From Virgibacillus sp. NKC19-16 (lineage in GTDB: Bacteria; Bacillota; Bacilli; Bacillales; Amphibacillaceae): a stretch of DNA of 64,000 bases. The stretch's first letter is position 1. Every line of letters begins with the position of its first letter. The stretch lies in assembly GCF_021560035.1 (NCBI RefSeq), contig NZ_CP074373.1:2910001-2974000 (forward strand). Direction: 5' to 3'. This document shows positions 1-9,069 of this stretch, in pieces. Position numbers and translations under genes: made by a program. The notes below the pieces were generated by a model. The model did no database searches. It worked only from the letters and a program-made list of their open reading frames with translations, and was not told where the DNA came from.

Positions 1-289
1 TAATAGAAATCCATTTGAAATTGCTCATCTCTGGTTTATCCAACTTACCTAATCGAATTTTTCCATACTTTGAATATCCCAGAAATAAGGCAATGAAAAA
101 CGTTCCCAACAGAAGAATTTGATAAACTTTACCAAAATATGTTGCCGACCAATCAAACAAGTAACTCACGCCATTAGCAACCATTTCCTGGTTGACCAAT
201 GCGAGAATCACAAAGGCAAGCAAAGCCCCACCACTTAAAAAAAGGACAGGTTTATCAATCGTTTGCTTATTTTTACTTAAATTATTCAA
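1..289 (-). CDS. BCCT-family betaine/choline transporter, N-terminal part
   Basis: Only the first 96 codons lie in the window; the gene runs off the left edge. Translation from a TTG at 289 gives a short polar N-terminus, a first membrane helix (about residues 18-33), a second helix (about 53-70) and then the stretch YSKYGKIRLGKLDKPEMSNF. That sequence is typical of the loop after helix 2 in OpuD/BetT-like sodium-coupled carriers of glycine betaine or choline. An AGGAGG lies nine bases before the TTG, which decides the start. Family knowledge suggests compatible-solute uptake at the cytoplasmic membrane; the substrate cannot be read from this fragment. Confidence 0.8.
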   Translation of the reverse strand, partial: MNNLSKNKQTIDKPVLFLSGGALLAFVILALVNQEMVANGVSYLFDWSATYFGKVYQILLLGTFFIALFLGYSKYGKIRLGKLDKPEMSNFKWISI

Positions 290-390
290 AAATGACTTCC
301 TCCTAGCTACTTTTAAAGCAGCAATATAAAATTAAGACGCAACGACAGAGAATACAGTTTTTGAAAGGACATGTCAAGAGAGAAAATAGT

Positions 391-419
391 GGAAGTATGA
401 GGACGGTTCTTTTGCTTCC
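391..419 (+). repeat. stop-proximal dispersed repeat, copy 1
   Basis: GGAAG and CTTCC ends enclose the core GGACGGTTCTTTTGC. The same pattern recurs in intergenic DNA throughout the window (about 15 full or partial copies). Here it lies in the 234-base gap between the BCCT start and the GNAT relic, where nothing else is recognisable. Confidence 0.6.
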
Positions 420-523
420 TAGCAGGAGCCCTTGCGAGGCATTATAAAATGAGTGGTCTGATATCATATTGGCCGCTAATAAAACTTCAGGAGATTTACA
501 TTATATGGTGACGGAATTAACTG

Positions 524-760
524 ATGTTATTAAAAAAAGAACCCGATTTCTTCGGGCTCTTGGCCATTTTGGATTATATAAAGACAGATGAAGAATATAG
601 AGGGGAAGGCTTTGGTACAGAAAGTCTTAAAGAAATAATTCAATACTTGAAAATATTGTCTTTTGATTATATAGCCCTTTCCCCAGTCCCATTTGAAGAA
701 GAAGAAAATGGGAATAAGAAAAAAGAGACTATTGAGAGCTTGAGTGCGTTTTACCAGAAC
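524..760 (+). pseudogene. GNAT acetyltransferase relic
   Basis: The open frame contains YRGEGFGTESLKEII, which resembles the acetyl-CoA binding motif A (RxxGxG/A) of GNAT N-acetyltransferases, followed by a strand-like IALSPVPFEEE segment. The frame then runs into a dispersed repeat and into the antisense of the lipase 3' end. There is no convincing ribosome site, the 5' part overlaps a minus-strand terminator, and a normal GNAT (about 150-180 residues) would need more on both sides. I read it as a remnant; it could be a chance frame. Confidence 0.35.
532..559 (-). terminator. Rho-independent terminator after the lipase gene
   Basis: On the minus strand GAGCCCGA pairs with TCGGGTTC around a five-base loop and is followed by seven T. 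It lies about 225 bases downstream of the lipase stop and is the first terminator in that direction. Confidence 0.7.
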
Positions 761-783
761 TGTCCCCATGCTTCCCTTTCCTC

Positions 784-2391
784 CTATTTCCGCATCATTT
801 CTCCAACATACACAGAATCGATAATCGTTCGTTTTAAAACATTCCCGTCTTTCGTTGATCCTTCTATATCAATGGTAATATTATACGCTTGGTTTTGTTT
901 ATCAAAGGTCAATTCCTGGGATAGATTTGCATCGCCGGCGACGAACCATGTTTCACTATTTTTTGGATTGCCCGACTCTGTTACATGATAAGTCGCTTTA
1001 ACGGTGTCTTCCAATACTTCTTTGGAATTATTAACGTTTAAATTGTACGTAAGCTGCTGATCTTTTTGTAAACTAGCTATCTCTTTTTCCGTTTTTTCAC
1101 CAAGATCTAGTTTCATTTCCGTGTCATAATTGGCCACTAAAAGGTATGCATTGTCTTTCTCAGTAGCCATTTCTACTTGCCACTCCCCAGCTTGAGGTTT
1201 ATCTAGCGTCAACGAATGGCTAATAGCTCCCGGGAAAAATCCTTCATCTTGTCTTACTTTTTCGGCGTTTGTATTCACCTCTTTACCAGAAGGATCTATC
1301 ACGTTTATTTCCGAAAGCTCATCTGCCGTTAATACATGGAGTGTCACCTTAGCAACATTTTCTTCCACTGCCACATTAATGTTGTTGTCGTTTTCCTCTG
1401 ACAGAGAACCACCATGAACCCATTGATTCGTTGCAGGTGTATTGTTTTGCGCACTTTCTTTCTCTCCAAAAATATGTTTCTCTTCCAGTGCGTAATCACC
1501 TGCTATATAGTCCTCAAACACAGGAAAAGTCAGCCCGGTTCGAATGGACGTATGATTCCAATCGCCAATTGCTAATTCGTGGCCGCCTGGAAGATTGCTG
1601 CTTGCGGTCGTTACCACCCCGTCGTTATCTCCATAGCTGGATAGGTACGTACCACCAAACCATGTAGACGAAAACATCGATCCCCAGTCTGTACCGCCCA
1701 ACGTGAAGTAATCATTAGCATACGCAAGAGGCTCTTGATCCATCATGACCCGAAAGTTTTCCATGTATCCGGTCTCCATTGCCGTTGTTCCTTCCCCACG
1801 CATACCAATTAAATCCGCAAGCCAACCTGCCCAAGAACTATTCGCTAAATCTGCCAGCTGTGACCCGTGATGCGGGCTTGAAAGCGTAATTACATTATCT
1901 ACATATTCGGATGCACCATAGTAGGTCAGCGCTGTTTGTGCATCAATACCGCCCTTACTATACCCGATGATTGTTATCTTTTTGCCCTCAAAATGGGATG
2001 AAATCTCCTCGATCTTATCAGCTAATAATTCTCCATTATTCCACATGTCTGCAGAAGCACCACCCGCATCATGCAGTTGCACAAATGCCGTTTGGTAACC
2101 TGCATCATAAGCCGTTTGATACATGTCATTATCCTCCCAGAAAACTTGCGCCACATTATTCAAGCCTGGCACGAATAACAAAATAGGCGCATCATCCTGC
2201 AAATCAGGAGGCGTTTCACCAGCATACCACTCCCCAGGCGTCTCCTCATTTCCATTACTCCCCTTACCCATAACAGAAATTGGATCATCAGGGAACAGTT
2301 CTTTTGCTTCCTCAGCCGCCACAGGAACAGCGTATCCGACAACCAGTATCGCAAAGAAAATAGCAATGAACAAACCTAAACTTTTCTTCAT
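784..2391 (-). CDS. secreted lipase/esterase with C-terminal extension
   Basis: A 535-residue exported hydrolase. Residues 1-26 form a signal peptide (MKKSLGLF then a hydrophobic core, ending near VAAEEA). The alpha/beta-hydrolase domain (about 65-310) has the nucleophile elbow GYSKGG with Ser145, a likely acid Asp257 (DNDGVV) and His280 (DWNHTS). The SSPHHGS motif after the nucleophile is typical of bacterial triacylglycerol lipases. Residues 330-535 look like beta-rich accessory domains and probably help binding or stability. ATG at 2391 is preferred over upstream in-frame codons because GGAGGAG precedes it and it starts the signal peptide. It appears monocistronic. Whether it is a lipase or another esterase is not settled. 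Confidence 0.85.
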   Translation of the reverse strand: MKKSLGLFIAIFFAILVVGYAVPVAAEEAKELFPDDPISVMGKGSNGNEETPGEWYAGETPPDLQDDAPILLFVPGLNNVAQVFWEDNDMYQTAYDAGYQTAFVQLHDAGGASADMWNNGELLADKIEEISSHFEGKKITIIGYSKGGIDAQTALTYYGASEYVDNVITLSSPHHGSQLADLANSSWAGWLADLIGMRGEGTTAMETGYMENFRVMMDQEPLAYANDYFTLGGTDWGSMFSSTWFGGTYLSSYGDNDGVVTTASSNLPGGHELAIGDWNHTSIRTGLTFPVFEDYIAGDYALEEKHIFGEKESAQNNTPATNQWVHGGSLSEENDNNINVAVEENVAKVTLHVLTADELSEINVIDPSGKEVNTNAEKVRQDEGFFPGAISHSLTLDKPQAGEWQVEMATEKDNAYLLVANYDTEMKLDLGEKTEKEIASLQKDQQLTYNLNVNNSKEVLEDTVKATYHVTESGNPKNSETWFVAGDANLSQELTFDKQNQAYNITIDIEGSTKDGNVLKRTIIDSVYVGEMMRK

Positions 2392-2796
2392 CTCTACTCC
2401 TCCAATTTTATTTTCGTTTATAAAATACGTCAGGCATAATGGAAAGTTTGATCCATATATATGAAGCAGATTGCTTATCTTATTACAGGCTTTGCATGGG
2501 ATGGTTGGTCTAAAGAAGTGTAATTTTACTGCAGAAGATAACCAAGGCGTATTGCGTGTTCTTATCACATTAATCTATATTAAAATATCTTTCCACTCGT
2601 GTTTGTCCAATGTTGCTCATGTGGAGAGCTGAGACTTCGGACAATCGGTAATGTAATAGCGGGGGCTGATCCCATAGTTCTGTTATAAGGACCAGTCCCC
2701 TACCAAAATATTGATTTACTAAACTTTTATACTTAAAATACTTACGCGAAATTCTTTGTTTCTGAAATCAATCTTTTAAATCAATAGAACTGACCC
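2392..2796. other. intergenic region with one long hairpin
   Basis: No gene is seen in 405 bases. GGGGCTG (2662-2668) can pair with CAGTCCCC (2693-2700). A comparable GGGGTCTGTCCCC motif occurs near 33350, so it may be a second dispersed intergenic family. It has no T-run and is not called a terminator. Confidence 0.4.
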
Positions 2797-5700
2797 TTAC
2801 TGAATAACAATCCCAGACTCAGATTCAACATTATTTGACTGAACTTTTAACGTTATTTCACCCTGATTTACAGCTGTAAGTTCACTTGTTGTATAATCAA
2901 ATACTGCATCATAATCACCCGAATCGATAGCTTCAACAGATTCCTCTGTGTCGCCGATAAATACATTGTCGCTACCTGTCCAATTGACACTTGCAGGATA
3001 TTGAAGTGGAATATTTATGTCCCCTGGCTGATGTCCAATTGCCTCTACTTCAACTGATTCACCAACTGAAACTGAATCTGGTGCATTCATCGTAATTTCA
3101 TCAAGTAATGGATTTACTTTTGCCTTAATCCAATCTGTTTCAGCAGGATTCTTAATTCCTCTTACTGCTGAAGATTCCTTTTCAACACCGAACATTGTCC
3201 AACCAAGAAACCCGCCATTATCTGGACTTCCATATGGATCTTTTCCTGCAGATCCAGTAACCATATACGGAACACTATCGACACGGTTTACATTAAAGAT
3301 AGAAGCATGAGAGGAAATAAATATCGCTCCTTTTCCTCCTGACAGCTGTCTAAAATTGGTAAGCCACTCTTCAACCAGAGCCACTTCTTTTCGATCACTT
3401 AATTGGCTGTTATCAGTTGTCAACGGATCGTTTGTCGGATGATGGGAAAAAACAGCCACATTTCTTACTTCCGGGTTTTTAACTGCCTCATCTAAAGTTT
3501 CCTGTAACGCTACTAATTGTTCAAAATCCGAAACCCTGTAACTTCCTGCTGATGAATCGAGCATGATAAATTGTGTCCCTTTATGAACAAAGCTGTGGCG
3601 TGTTTCTCCAAATACTTCTTTAAAATTATCTAAATCACCTGTCCCTGTTCGCTCATGATTACCTGGAACATAATAAACTGGGAAACTATCACCAATTTCC
3701 TCATCAATCACTTGTTTTGCCAGTTCAAAATCTTCAGGATACCCTGTGTCAACAAAGTCACCATTTATAACTAAAAAGTCAGGATTCTGCGCAACAATTT
3801 GCTGTAGATTTTCACGCGTTCTGCGCATGACTTCACTATCAGGGTTCTGTGCAATAAATTGCGTATCTGAAATGACAGCAAAACGCCAGCGTTCATCACC
3901 AATTTCAGCATTTTGAAGAACAAGTGGATCCGGGTCGGCTTTTTCCTGTTCCGGCATCTCGGTAGATGGCGGTACTTCAACTGTCAAATTATCAAATATC
4001 AGTTGTCCGGTATATTGTTCCGCCTGACTTGTCTCCACTGGGTAAATACGCCATAGTTTAAGAGGAGATTGAATCCCATCAGGTATATTCGTTTCTACGT
4101 ATTTCCAGCCAGTCCAATCAACTTCACTTGCTAATGTCAATACATGTTGCGTGTTAGAAGCATCCCTAAGAACTGCACGTAGCCAAGCACCATTTCCGTC
4201 ACCATAAACCCACAAGCCCATCTTTTGTGTATCAGCAGGGAGTTCCAAGTCTGGAGACGCTTGTAAGTAAGCAGCACGTGTAGCCGTAGTAGTTGAAAAA
4301 TCATAATTAAGTTGAATACCATTTCCTTCTCTACCATCAACGACTTCCATTGAAGCCCCTACATCTGATGGATGCTTTGTAAATGTCCATCCTGAATCAT
4401 CTTCAAAATCTGAAACATTCATCTCCGTAAACCCTATTGTAACGGGGAGGTAAAATGTTTCATTCAAGACAGTAATTGTAATCGTAGTAGACGATCCGTC
4501 CTGCTCTGGTGTAACAGTGAAATCACCATTCGTATTTTCTTCAATTTCGATAACCGATTCATCATAATCCAGTTCCACTTCCGATACTTCTATTGGAGCT
4601 GTATACCCATTTTCGTCATAACCCTTAACAGAGAAGCTGTCCGTCTCTCCCGAAACAAGGCTAATTCTAGATTTATTGGCTTCAATCTTATCTAATTCGC
4701 CTAGCACTTGAATCCGACTTTCTCCCTCAACATTTCCGGCCTTAGCTTTAGCAAGTGCTAAACCAGACTCACTCGCATGAAAAACACCTTGATCATCAAA
4801 ACTTCCAAATTCCTCCGGATAGGCTTCCCATTGAACTTGGTCAGTTTCCACGAGATCATAGGCATCATCAAAACCTTTTGCATTAAAGTTTCGCGTCAAA
4901 CCTGGGAAAACGCGATATGCATTTTCATCTTCAATCATTGATGATACACGTAACTTAGACAATTCCCCGTTTCCTTCTTCCGTATAAATACCAATTCCAT
5001 TTGGCACCGCACGCTCAGAACCATCAGATGGATTGTTTTTCACCTCTGCCTCATCTTCTCCAGGTGTACGTGCTGTCATGGTCGACGAGCCGCCACCATC
5101 AAGATTCAATGCTTGATATGCACCGAATTCTTTCATTAATTTACCCATTTCATGTAGTGACATCCCTCTGCTTGAAGATTGACGTCCATCTACCAATACT
5201 AAATACATCGTTTTTCCATCTTGTGAAAATCCGACAGCAGTTCTTGGAGCGAGTGTTTGATCATCAACATTTTGAACTTCGCCATTTTTAACTAATACGG
5301 GGTTACCGCCAATGGCAAATTCAAATTCTCCATCTTCACTCATCTTTGGTGCATAATCTACGGAAACCGCATCACCAATAGTTAACTCTTCTAACTTATT
5401 AGCACCTTCTTCACGACCTATTAATACAAGTGTATTTTCATCTATTTCCTCGTTGCTGATTTCATTACTTGCATTTACAACCACACCGTTTTCAACAATA
5501 ACTTCATAGACTGAACCTGATTCATTAACAGCACCACTTCTTGAAGCTTGTCCCCACAATGAATTGTATAATCCAATTCCATTTTCAGAGATAGAACTTT
5601 GATTTAATGCAGCAAGGGTATGTTCTTGGTCATGAAATGAAACCGTGCCTTCGAGTAAAATGTTGGCCAATTTCCCAACATCGTCAGTTGTAATTCCGGC

Positions 5701-6204
5701 TGACATTTCTCTGCCATTATTTGGTCCTTTTATTAACTCTCTATCTTGAATCTCAGCGCCAATCGGAGCTTTTGTTCCATTAATATCAAAAAAATCACCA
5801 TTCACACTAGCTATTGCACCTTCTCTATTCGTTGCCTCGGATATAGGCTCTGCATCTGATACAACACCACCTGACTGCAGGACTCCTGTTGAGACACTGC
5901 TATTACTGATATCCACCTCAAGCATTTCACCATTTATCCATCCACGGGCATCTAGCCTTTCAAACGTAGTAAACGTAACACCCTTAGCAATCTGCTCGGT
6001 TTGAGAATCGGTAATAAGCGTTGTACTCTGCTCAATATCAGTAAGCGTCTGCGGCTCATCTTGCTCTGATGACTGAGGCACAGATTTACTTTCAAGAGGT
6101 GCATTGTCTAAACTATCGGCTGAAGTAACTGCAGTTGGTGCCAAGCCCTGAAAGATTAATAGAAAAGCTAGCATCAAACCGAACAACTTTTGAATTAATC
6201 GCAC
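2797..6204 (-). CDS. secreted phosphodiester glycosidase / metallophosphoesterase fusion
   Basis: A 1135-residue exported multidomain enzyme. Residues 1-29 are a signal peptide. About 75-395 is a phosphodiester glycosidase (NAGPA/DUF2233-like) domain with the characteristic LDGGGSSTM near residue 366. The middle (about 400-760) looks like Ig-like/cadherin-like and carbohydrate-binding modules. From about 770 a calcineurin-like metallophosphoesterase shows ISDTQ, NGDFVD and GNHE metal-binding motifs and a later SHHP histidine pair. A C-terminal Big-type domain follows. The start is GTG at 6204 with AAGGG upstream. It lies 89 bases after tasA3 in the same direction and may act on wall or extracellular phosphodiesters. 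The substrate is unknown. Confidence 0.85.
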   Translation of the reverse strand: MRLIQKLFGLMLAFLLIFQGLAPTAVTSADSLDNAPLESKSVPQSSEQDEPQTLTDIEQSTTLITDSQTEQIAKGVTFTTFERLDARGWINGEMLEVDISNSSVSTGVLQSGGVVSDAEPISEATNREGAIASVNGDFFDINGTKAPIGAEIQDRELIKGPNNGREMSAGITTDDVGKLANILLEGTVSFHDQEHTLAALNQSSISENGIGLYNSLWGQASRSGAVNESGSVYEVIVENGVVVNASNEISNEEIDENTLVLIGREEGANKLEELTIGDAVSVDYAPKMSEDGEFEFAIGGNPVLVKNGEVQNVDDQTLAPRTAVGFSQDGKTMYLVLVDGRQSSSRGMSLHEMGKLMKEFGAYQALNLDGGGSSTMTARTPGEDEAEVKNNPSDGSERAVPNGIGIYTEEGNGELSKLRVSSMIEDENAYRVFPGLTRNFNAKGFDDAYDLVETDQVQWEAYPEEFGSFDDQGVFHASESGLALAKAKAGNVEGESRIQVLGELDKIEANKSRISLVSGETDSFSVKGYDENGYTAPIEVSEVELDYDESVIEIEENTNGDFTVTPEQDGSSTTITITVLNETFYLPVTIGFTEMNVSDFEDDSGWTFTKHPSDVGASMEVVDGREGNGIQLNYDFSTTTATRAAYLQASPDLELPADTQKMGLWVYGDGNGAWLRAVLRDASNTQHVLTLASEVDWTGWKYVETNIPDGIQSPLKLWRIYPVETSQAEQYTGQLIFDNLTVEVPPSTEMPEQEKADPDPLVLQNAEIGDERWRFAVISDTQFIAQNPDSEVMRRTRENLQQIVAQNPDFLVINGDFVDTGYPEDFELAKQVIDEEIGDSFPVYYVPGNHERTGTGDLDNFKEVFGETRHSFVHKGTQFIMLDSSAGSYRVSDFEQLVALQETLDEAVKNPEVRNVAVFSHHPTNDPLTTDNSQLSDRKEVALVEEWLTNFRQLSGGKGAIFISSHASIFNVNRVDSVPYMVTGSAGKDPYGSPDNGGFLGWTMFGVEKESSAVRGIKNPAETDWIKAKVNPLLDEITMNAPDSVSVGESVEVEAIGHQPGDINIPLQYPASVNWTGSDNVFIGDTEESVEAIDSGDYDAVFDYTTSELTAVNQGEITLKVQSNNVESESGIVIQ

Positions 6205-6293
6205 ATTATCATCCCTTCAAATTGAAGTTACTTTTTATAAGTATGGTAATCATTTACTTGTCCAAAAACCCTATGTGCTCGGGTTAGATAAAA

Positions 6294-6884
6294 CTATTGA
6301 TCTTCACCATCCATTTGCTTTGCTTCAAATGTCCAGTCCAGCTGCAATGAATCGCCTTGAAAAGCATTTTGAGCTTCTTCATTATCAACAAAATTGAACT
6401 TCACAATAAAATCATGAACAGAACCTGAAGGAAGACCATTTTCACCATACCACGGATACATAATGTGCTGATCAATAGCTTCAGGGGTCATTTCTGCAAG
6501 TTCTGCAAGTGTCACTCTATAAATAATTTCATCACTGTTCGTATCGTTATATAAAAACTCAACCTCGATGTGTTCTCCAAAATCCTCCGATCCATTGTCA
6601 CCTTGGGCATCCGTTACCGTGTAAGCTGTTTCCAGCAGTACCTCTTGAATATCAAGTGTACCTTCGTTAGACAGTTGAAAATCACGGTAAAAGGAATCGC
6701 CCGGCTTCATATTTTCCACATCAATTATTACACTTGGATCTGCATTTAAGTCTAACGTACCAGCAGCAAACGTATTATTTGTTTCCTCCGTGTCACTAAA
6801 ATAAGCAAACGTACCTCCACCAATTAAACTAAACCCTAATACTGCAGTTGCAACGCCCACACCTAATTTCTTTTTGATTCCCAT
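6294..6884 (-). CDS. tasA: TasA/camelysin-family amyloid fibre protein (third copy)
   Basis: A 196-residue exported protein of the TasA/CalY (M73) family. The N-terminus has a short KKK stretch, a hydrophobic segment and GGGTFAYFSDTE, the SipW-type processing region. The mature part has the family AAGTLDLNADP and NMKPGDSF motifs. It follows sipW by 26 bases. Close paralogues lie at 8408-8989 and 7788-8357. By family, it should be cleaved by SipW and polymerise into matrix fibres; enzymatic camelysin activity is doubtful. AGGAGG precedes the ATG. Confidence 0.88.
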   Translation of the reverse strand: MGIKKKLGVGVATAVLGFSLIGGGTFAYFSDTEETNNTFAAGTLDLNADPSVIIDVENMKPGDSFYRDFQLSNEGTLDIQEVLLETAYTVTDAQGDNGSEDFGEHIEVEFLYNDTNSDEIIYRVTLAELAEMTPEAIDQHIMYPWYGENGLPSGSVHDFIVKFNFVDNEEAQNAFQGDSLQLDWTFEAKQMDGEDQ

Positions 6885-6910
6885 TTTTTGTTTCCCTCCT
6901 ATTTTCTAAT

Positions 6911-7489
6911 TTACTTCACTTCCGCTGTACTGCTTTTTTCTCTATCTTCCATGTTCGCAAGCGCTCTCCAAGTGGTGATTGCAGAATACCCGATCAACAG
7001 CACACCAGGTAGGATCATAAATAAAAGGCTTCCATTGGGAGATTGCGCGAAATTGATGATATAACCTGCATATGGAATCGTAAATCCATTGTAGGATCCT
7101 ACAACATTTTCAGCTAAAACCGGGGCTGAATCGGGCGCATTATTGTTGTCTCCTTTGGTCGTGTAAACCACACCACTATCTGTTGATGCAGTTTCTGTAA
7201 TACGGTGGGTGATAAGATTGCCTTCTTCACCCATGAACGTAATCACATCACCTGCTTGAAAGTTTGATTTCTCTTCTTCATCAGCAGATTTCATAGCAAT
7301 GATGGAACCTGTTTGAATACCAGGTTCCATGGACCCAGATAATACGGATTTTAATTGGTACCCGAATATCTCCGGTTGGCCTCCTGTAATTTTAGTAGAA
7401 ATAACCAGCGTTCCTACACTTATTAATAGGATCATTAATATACCTGTAACCACGTTATTGGTCCACTTTACGATCATCTTCTTTTTCAA
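6911..7489 (-). CDS. sipW: signal peptidase I, SipW (ER type)
   Basis: A 192-residue membrane protease. It has an N-terminal membrane helix (about 13-32), SGSMEPG with catalytic Ser53, and NLITHRI with His95. A Ser/His pair instead of Ser/Lys marks the ER-type SipW group. A C-terminal helix (about 150-175) completes the fold. The start appears to be TTG at 7489, overlapping the stop of the upstream small gene (TTGA); an internal ATG four codons later is possible. SipW processes TasA and TapA in B. subtilis, and here it sits among three TasA-like substrates. Confidence 0.9.
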   Translation of the reverse strand: MKKKMIVKWTNNVVTGILMILLISVGTLVISTKITGGQPEIFGYQLKSVLSGSMEPGIQTGSIIAMKSADEEEKSNFQAGDVITFMGEEGNLITHRITETASTDSGVVYTTKGDNNNAPDSAPVLAENVVGSYNGFTIPYAGYIINFAQSPNGSLLFMILPGVLLIGYSAITTWRALANMEDREKSSTAEVK

Positions 7490-7698
7490 TTCCCTTCACC
7501 TTCTTCCTCTCCTTCCCACTTACCAATGCTCACATTTCCGTTCGCCTCTTCATATTCAGTTAAGAATGCAACAGTATTTGTTGTTACATAACCAACAGAA
7601 AATAGAAATAAAGACACAAGCATTGCCATTTTTAAAAAACGTAAAAAAGAAAGATTTAGCGATTTGATTTGCTTCATACATCGGTGCCTCAATTTCAT
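7486..7698 (-). CDS. short TapA-like exported protein
   Basis: A 70-residue protein with one hydrophobic segment (about 22-40) followed by TTNTVAFLTEYEE, which resembles a SipW-type cleavage region. It ends in an acidic Glu/Gly tail. It sits directly before sipW and overlaps it, the place held by tapA in B. subtilis, but it lacks the long TapA C-terminal domain (TapA is about 253 residues). AAAGGTGG precedes the ATG. I infer a minimal anchoring or assembly protein; the homology is weak and rests on position and signal. Confidence 0.6.
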   Translation of the reverse strand: MKLRHRCMKQIKSLNLSFLRFLKMAMLVSLFLFSVGYVTTNTVAFLTEYEEANGNVSIGKWEGEEEGEGN

Positions 7699-7749
7699 CC
7701 CCCACCTTTCTCTCTATTTCCGGTCTACAACCTCACACAACTGCATAGA

Positions 7750-7785
7750 AATTGAATGGGAGAAATGTACTCCCCCCATTCAATT
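7750..7785 (-). other. intercistronic hairpin between tasA2 and the TapA-like gene
   Basis: An 11-bp perfect stem, AATTGAATGGG with CCCATTCAATT, starts three bases after the tasA2 stop. Only a weak T-rich tail follows. It could be a partial terminator or RNA stabiliser giving more fibre protein than peptidase. Confidence 0.55.
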
Positions 7786-7787
7786 TA

Positions 7788-8357
7788 TTATCCAATATTC
7801 TCCTCATTGCCATCCCGTTGAACCGCTTCAAATTCCCAGTTGAGTTCTAACTGGTCTGTCTGAAAATGGTTTTGATTTTCTCCACTGTCCGTGAATGTAA
7901 ATTGGACGATGAAATTTTTTGCCGTGTCCTCCTCGGGAAATGACTCCACGATTTGCTGTGGGTTAGAGTTCAATTCCGCAAGCGTTTTTTCAAATACCAA
8001 TGTCTCTTCCCCGTCTTGATCTGATAGCAGCTCCACCAGGATGTGATTGCCTAAGTCATCACCACTGTTTGGCTCTCCCTTATCAACTACTTCATAGGAA
8101 GCATTCAGGATAATTTCTTTCATATCCACACTCCCATCATTGGTAAGCTCGAACCTCGCATCCTGTGTGTCCCCTGGTACGAGATCCTCAATTTGAAAAA
8201 TAGTTTCTTTATCCATCCCAAGATCTAATGAACCAGTTGTAATCCTATTGTCGGTAGAAGTTGTGTCTGTAAAATAGGCGCTTGTCCCGCCGACGATTAA
8301 ACTTAATCCAACAGCAGCTAACACGATGCTCATTGCAAGTTTTTTCTTTATGGTCAT
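7788..8357 (-). CDS. TasA/camelysin-family protein (second copy)
   Basis: 189 residues, same architecture as its neighbours: KKK, hydrophobic core, VGGTSAYFTDT processing region, then TTGSLDLGMDK and DLVPGDTQ in the mature domain, ending acidic. It is the most divergent of the three copies (for example GTSAYFTD instead of GTFAYFSD). An AGGAGG lies about ten bases before the ATG. It is probably a SipW substrate and a minor or structural fibre subunit, as with paired TasA/CalY genes in other bacilli. Confidence 0.85.
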   Translation of the reverse strand: MTIKKKLAMSIVLAAVGLSLIVGGTSAYFTDTTSTDNRITTGSLDLGMDKETIFQIEDLVPGDTQDARFELTNDGSVDMKEIILNASYEVVDKGEPNSGDDLGNHILVELLSDQDGEETLVFEKTLAELNSNPQQIVESFPEEDTAKNFIVQFTFTDSGENQNHFQTDQLELNWEFEAVQRDGNEENIG

Positions 8358-8407
8358 TATTTCAGGCCCCTCCTCGAAGTATGTATTCAGGGTCAGAACT
8401 TCTACGT

Positions 8408-8989
8408 TTATCTAGCTTCGAACGACCAATTAAGTGTTAATTCGTCTCCTTGGAATTGATTTTGATTTTCCCCGTTTTCTACAAATTCGAATTCAACATA
8501 CATCGTGTCATTCGTACCAGCTGCTAATCCGCTTTGTTCATTTTCAAAACCGAGAACATTTTTTGCTACAGCATCCGGAGCCATGTCCTGTAATTCAGCT
8601 AGCGTTGTAGAGTAAATGATGTCATTATATTGACTTTCTTCTGCCTTATCATAGTTTTCAAGGAAGTTCACTCGAATATGTTCACCGAAATCACTTGTAT
8701 TGTCTCCTTCTGCATCTACTACTTCATAACTTGTATTTAATAAAACTTCCGAAATATCGAGGGATCCATTATTTTCTAAATAGAAGGTGCGGAATTCATA
8801 GTCACCCGGTCTCAAATTCTCCATATTTATAATCACTTCCGGGTCCACTGAAAGATCCAGTGTACCTGCAGCAAACGTATTCTCCGATTCTGCTGTATCG
8901 CTGAAATACGCGAACGTCCCGCCACCTACTAACGAAATTCCAAGTGCTGCAGTAGCGAGTCCCAGACCCAGTTTTTTCTTTATACCCAT
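8408..8989 (-). CDS. tasA: TasA/camelysin-family protein (first copy)
   Basis: 193 residues with a signal region MGIKKKLGLG...GGGTFAYFSDT nearly identical to the copy at 6294-6884, and the same mature motifs (AAGTLDLSVDP, NLRPGDYE). GAGGGAGG precedes the ATG. It is the first TasA-type gene in the direction of transcription, 80 bases after phoX, with no clear terminator in between. The near identity of copies 1 and 3 suggests a local duplication around the sipW pair. Confidence 0.88.
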   Translation of the reverse strand: MGIKKKLGLGLATAALGISLVGGGTFAYFSDTAESENTFAAGTLDLSVDPEVIINMENLRPGDYEFRTFYLENNGSLDISEVLLNTSYEVVDAEGDNTSDFGEHIRVNFLENYDKAEESQYNDIIYSTTLAELQDMAPDAVAKNVLGFENEQSGLAAGTNDTMYVEFEFVENGENQNQFQGDELTLNWSFEAR

Positions 8990-9069
8990 TGTAAAAATTC
9001 CTCCCTCAATTTTTTAGTTAGAATGCTGAAAAATTACCATTCCCTATGGTCAGATGCTCACCTTCTGCA

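Noticed and set aside
5001-5291. Plus-strand frame inside the phosphodiester glycosidase gene
   Set aside because: Antisense shadow with no ribosome site, inside a well-supported domain.
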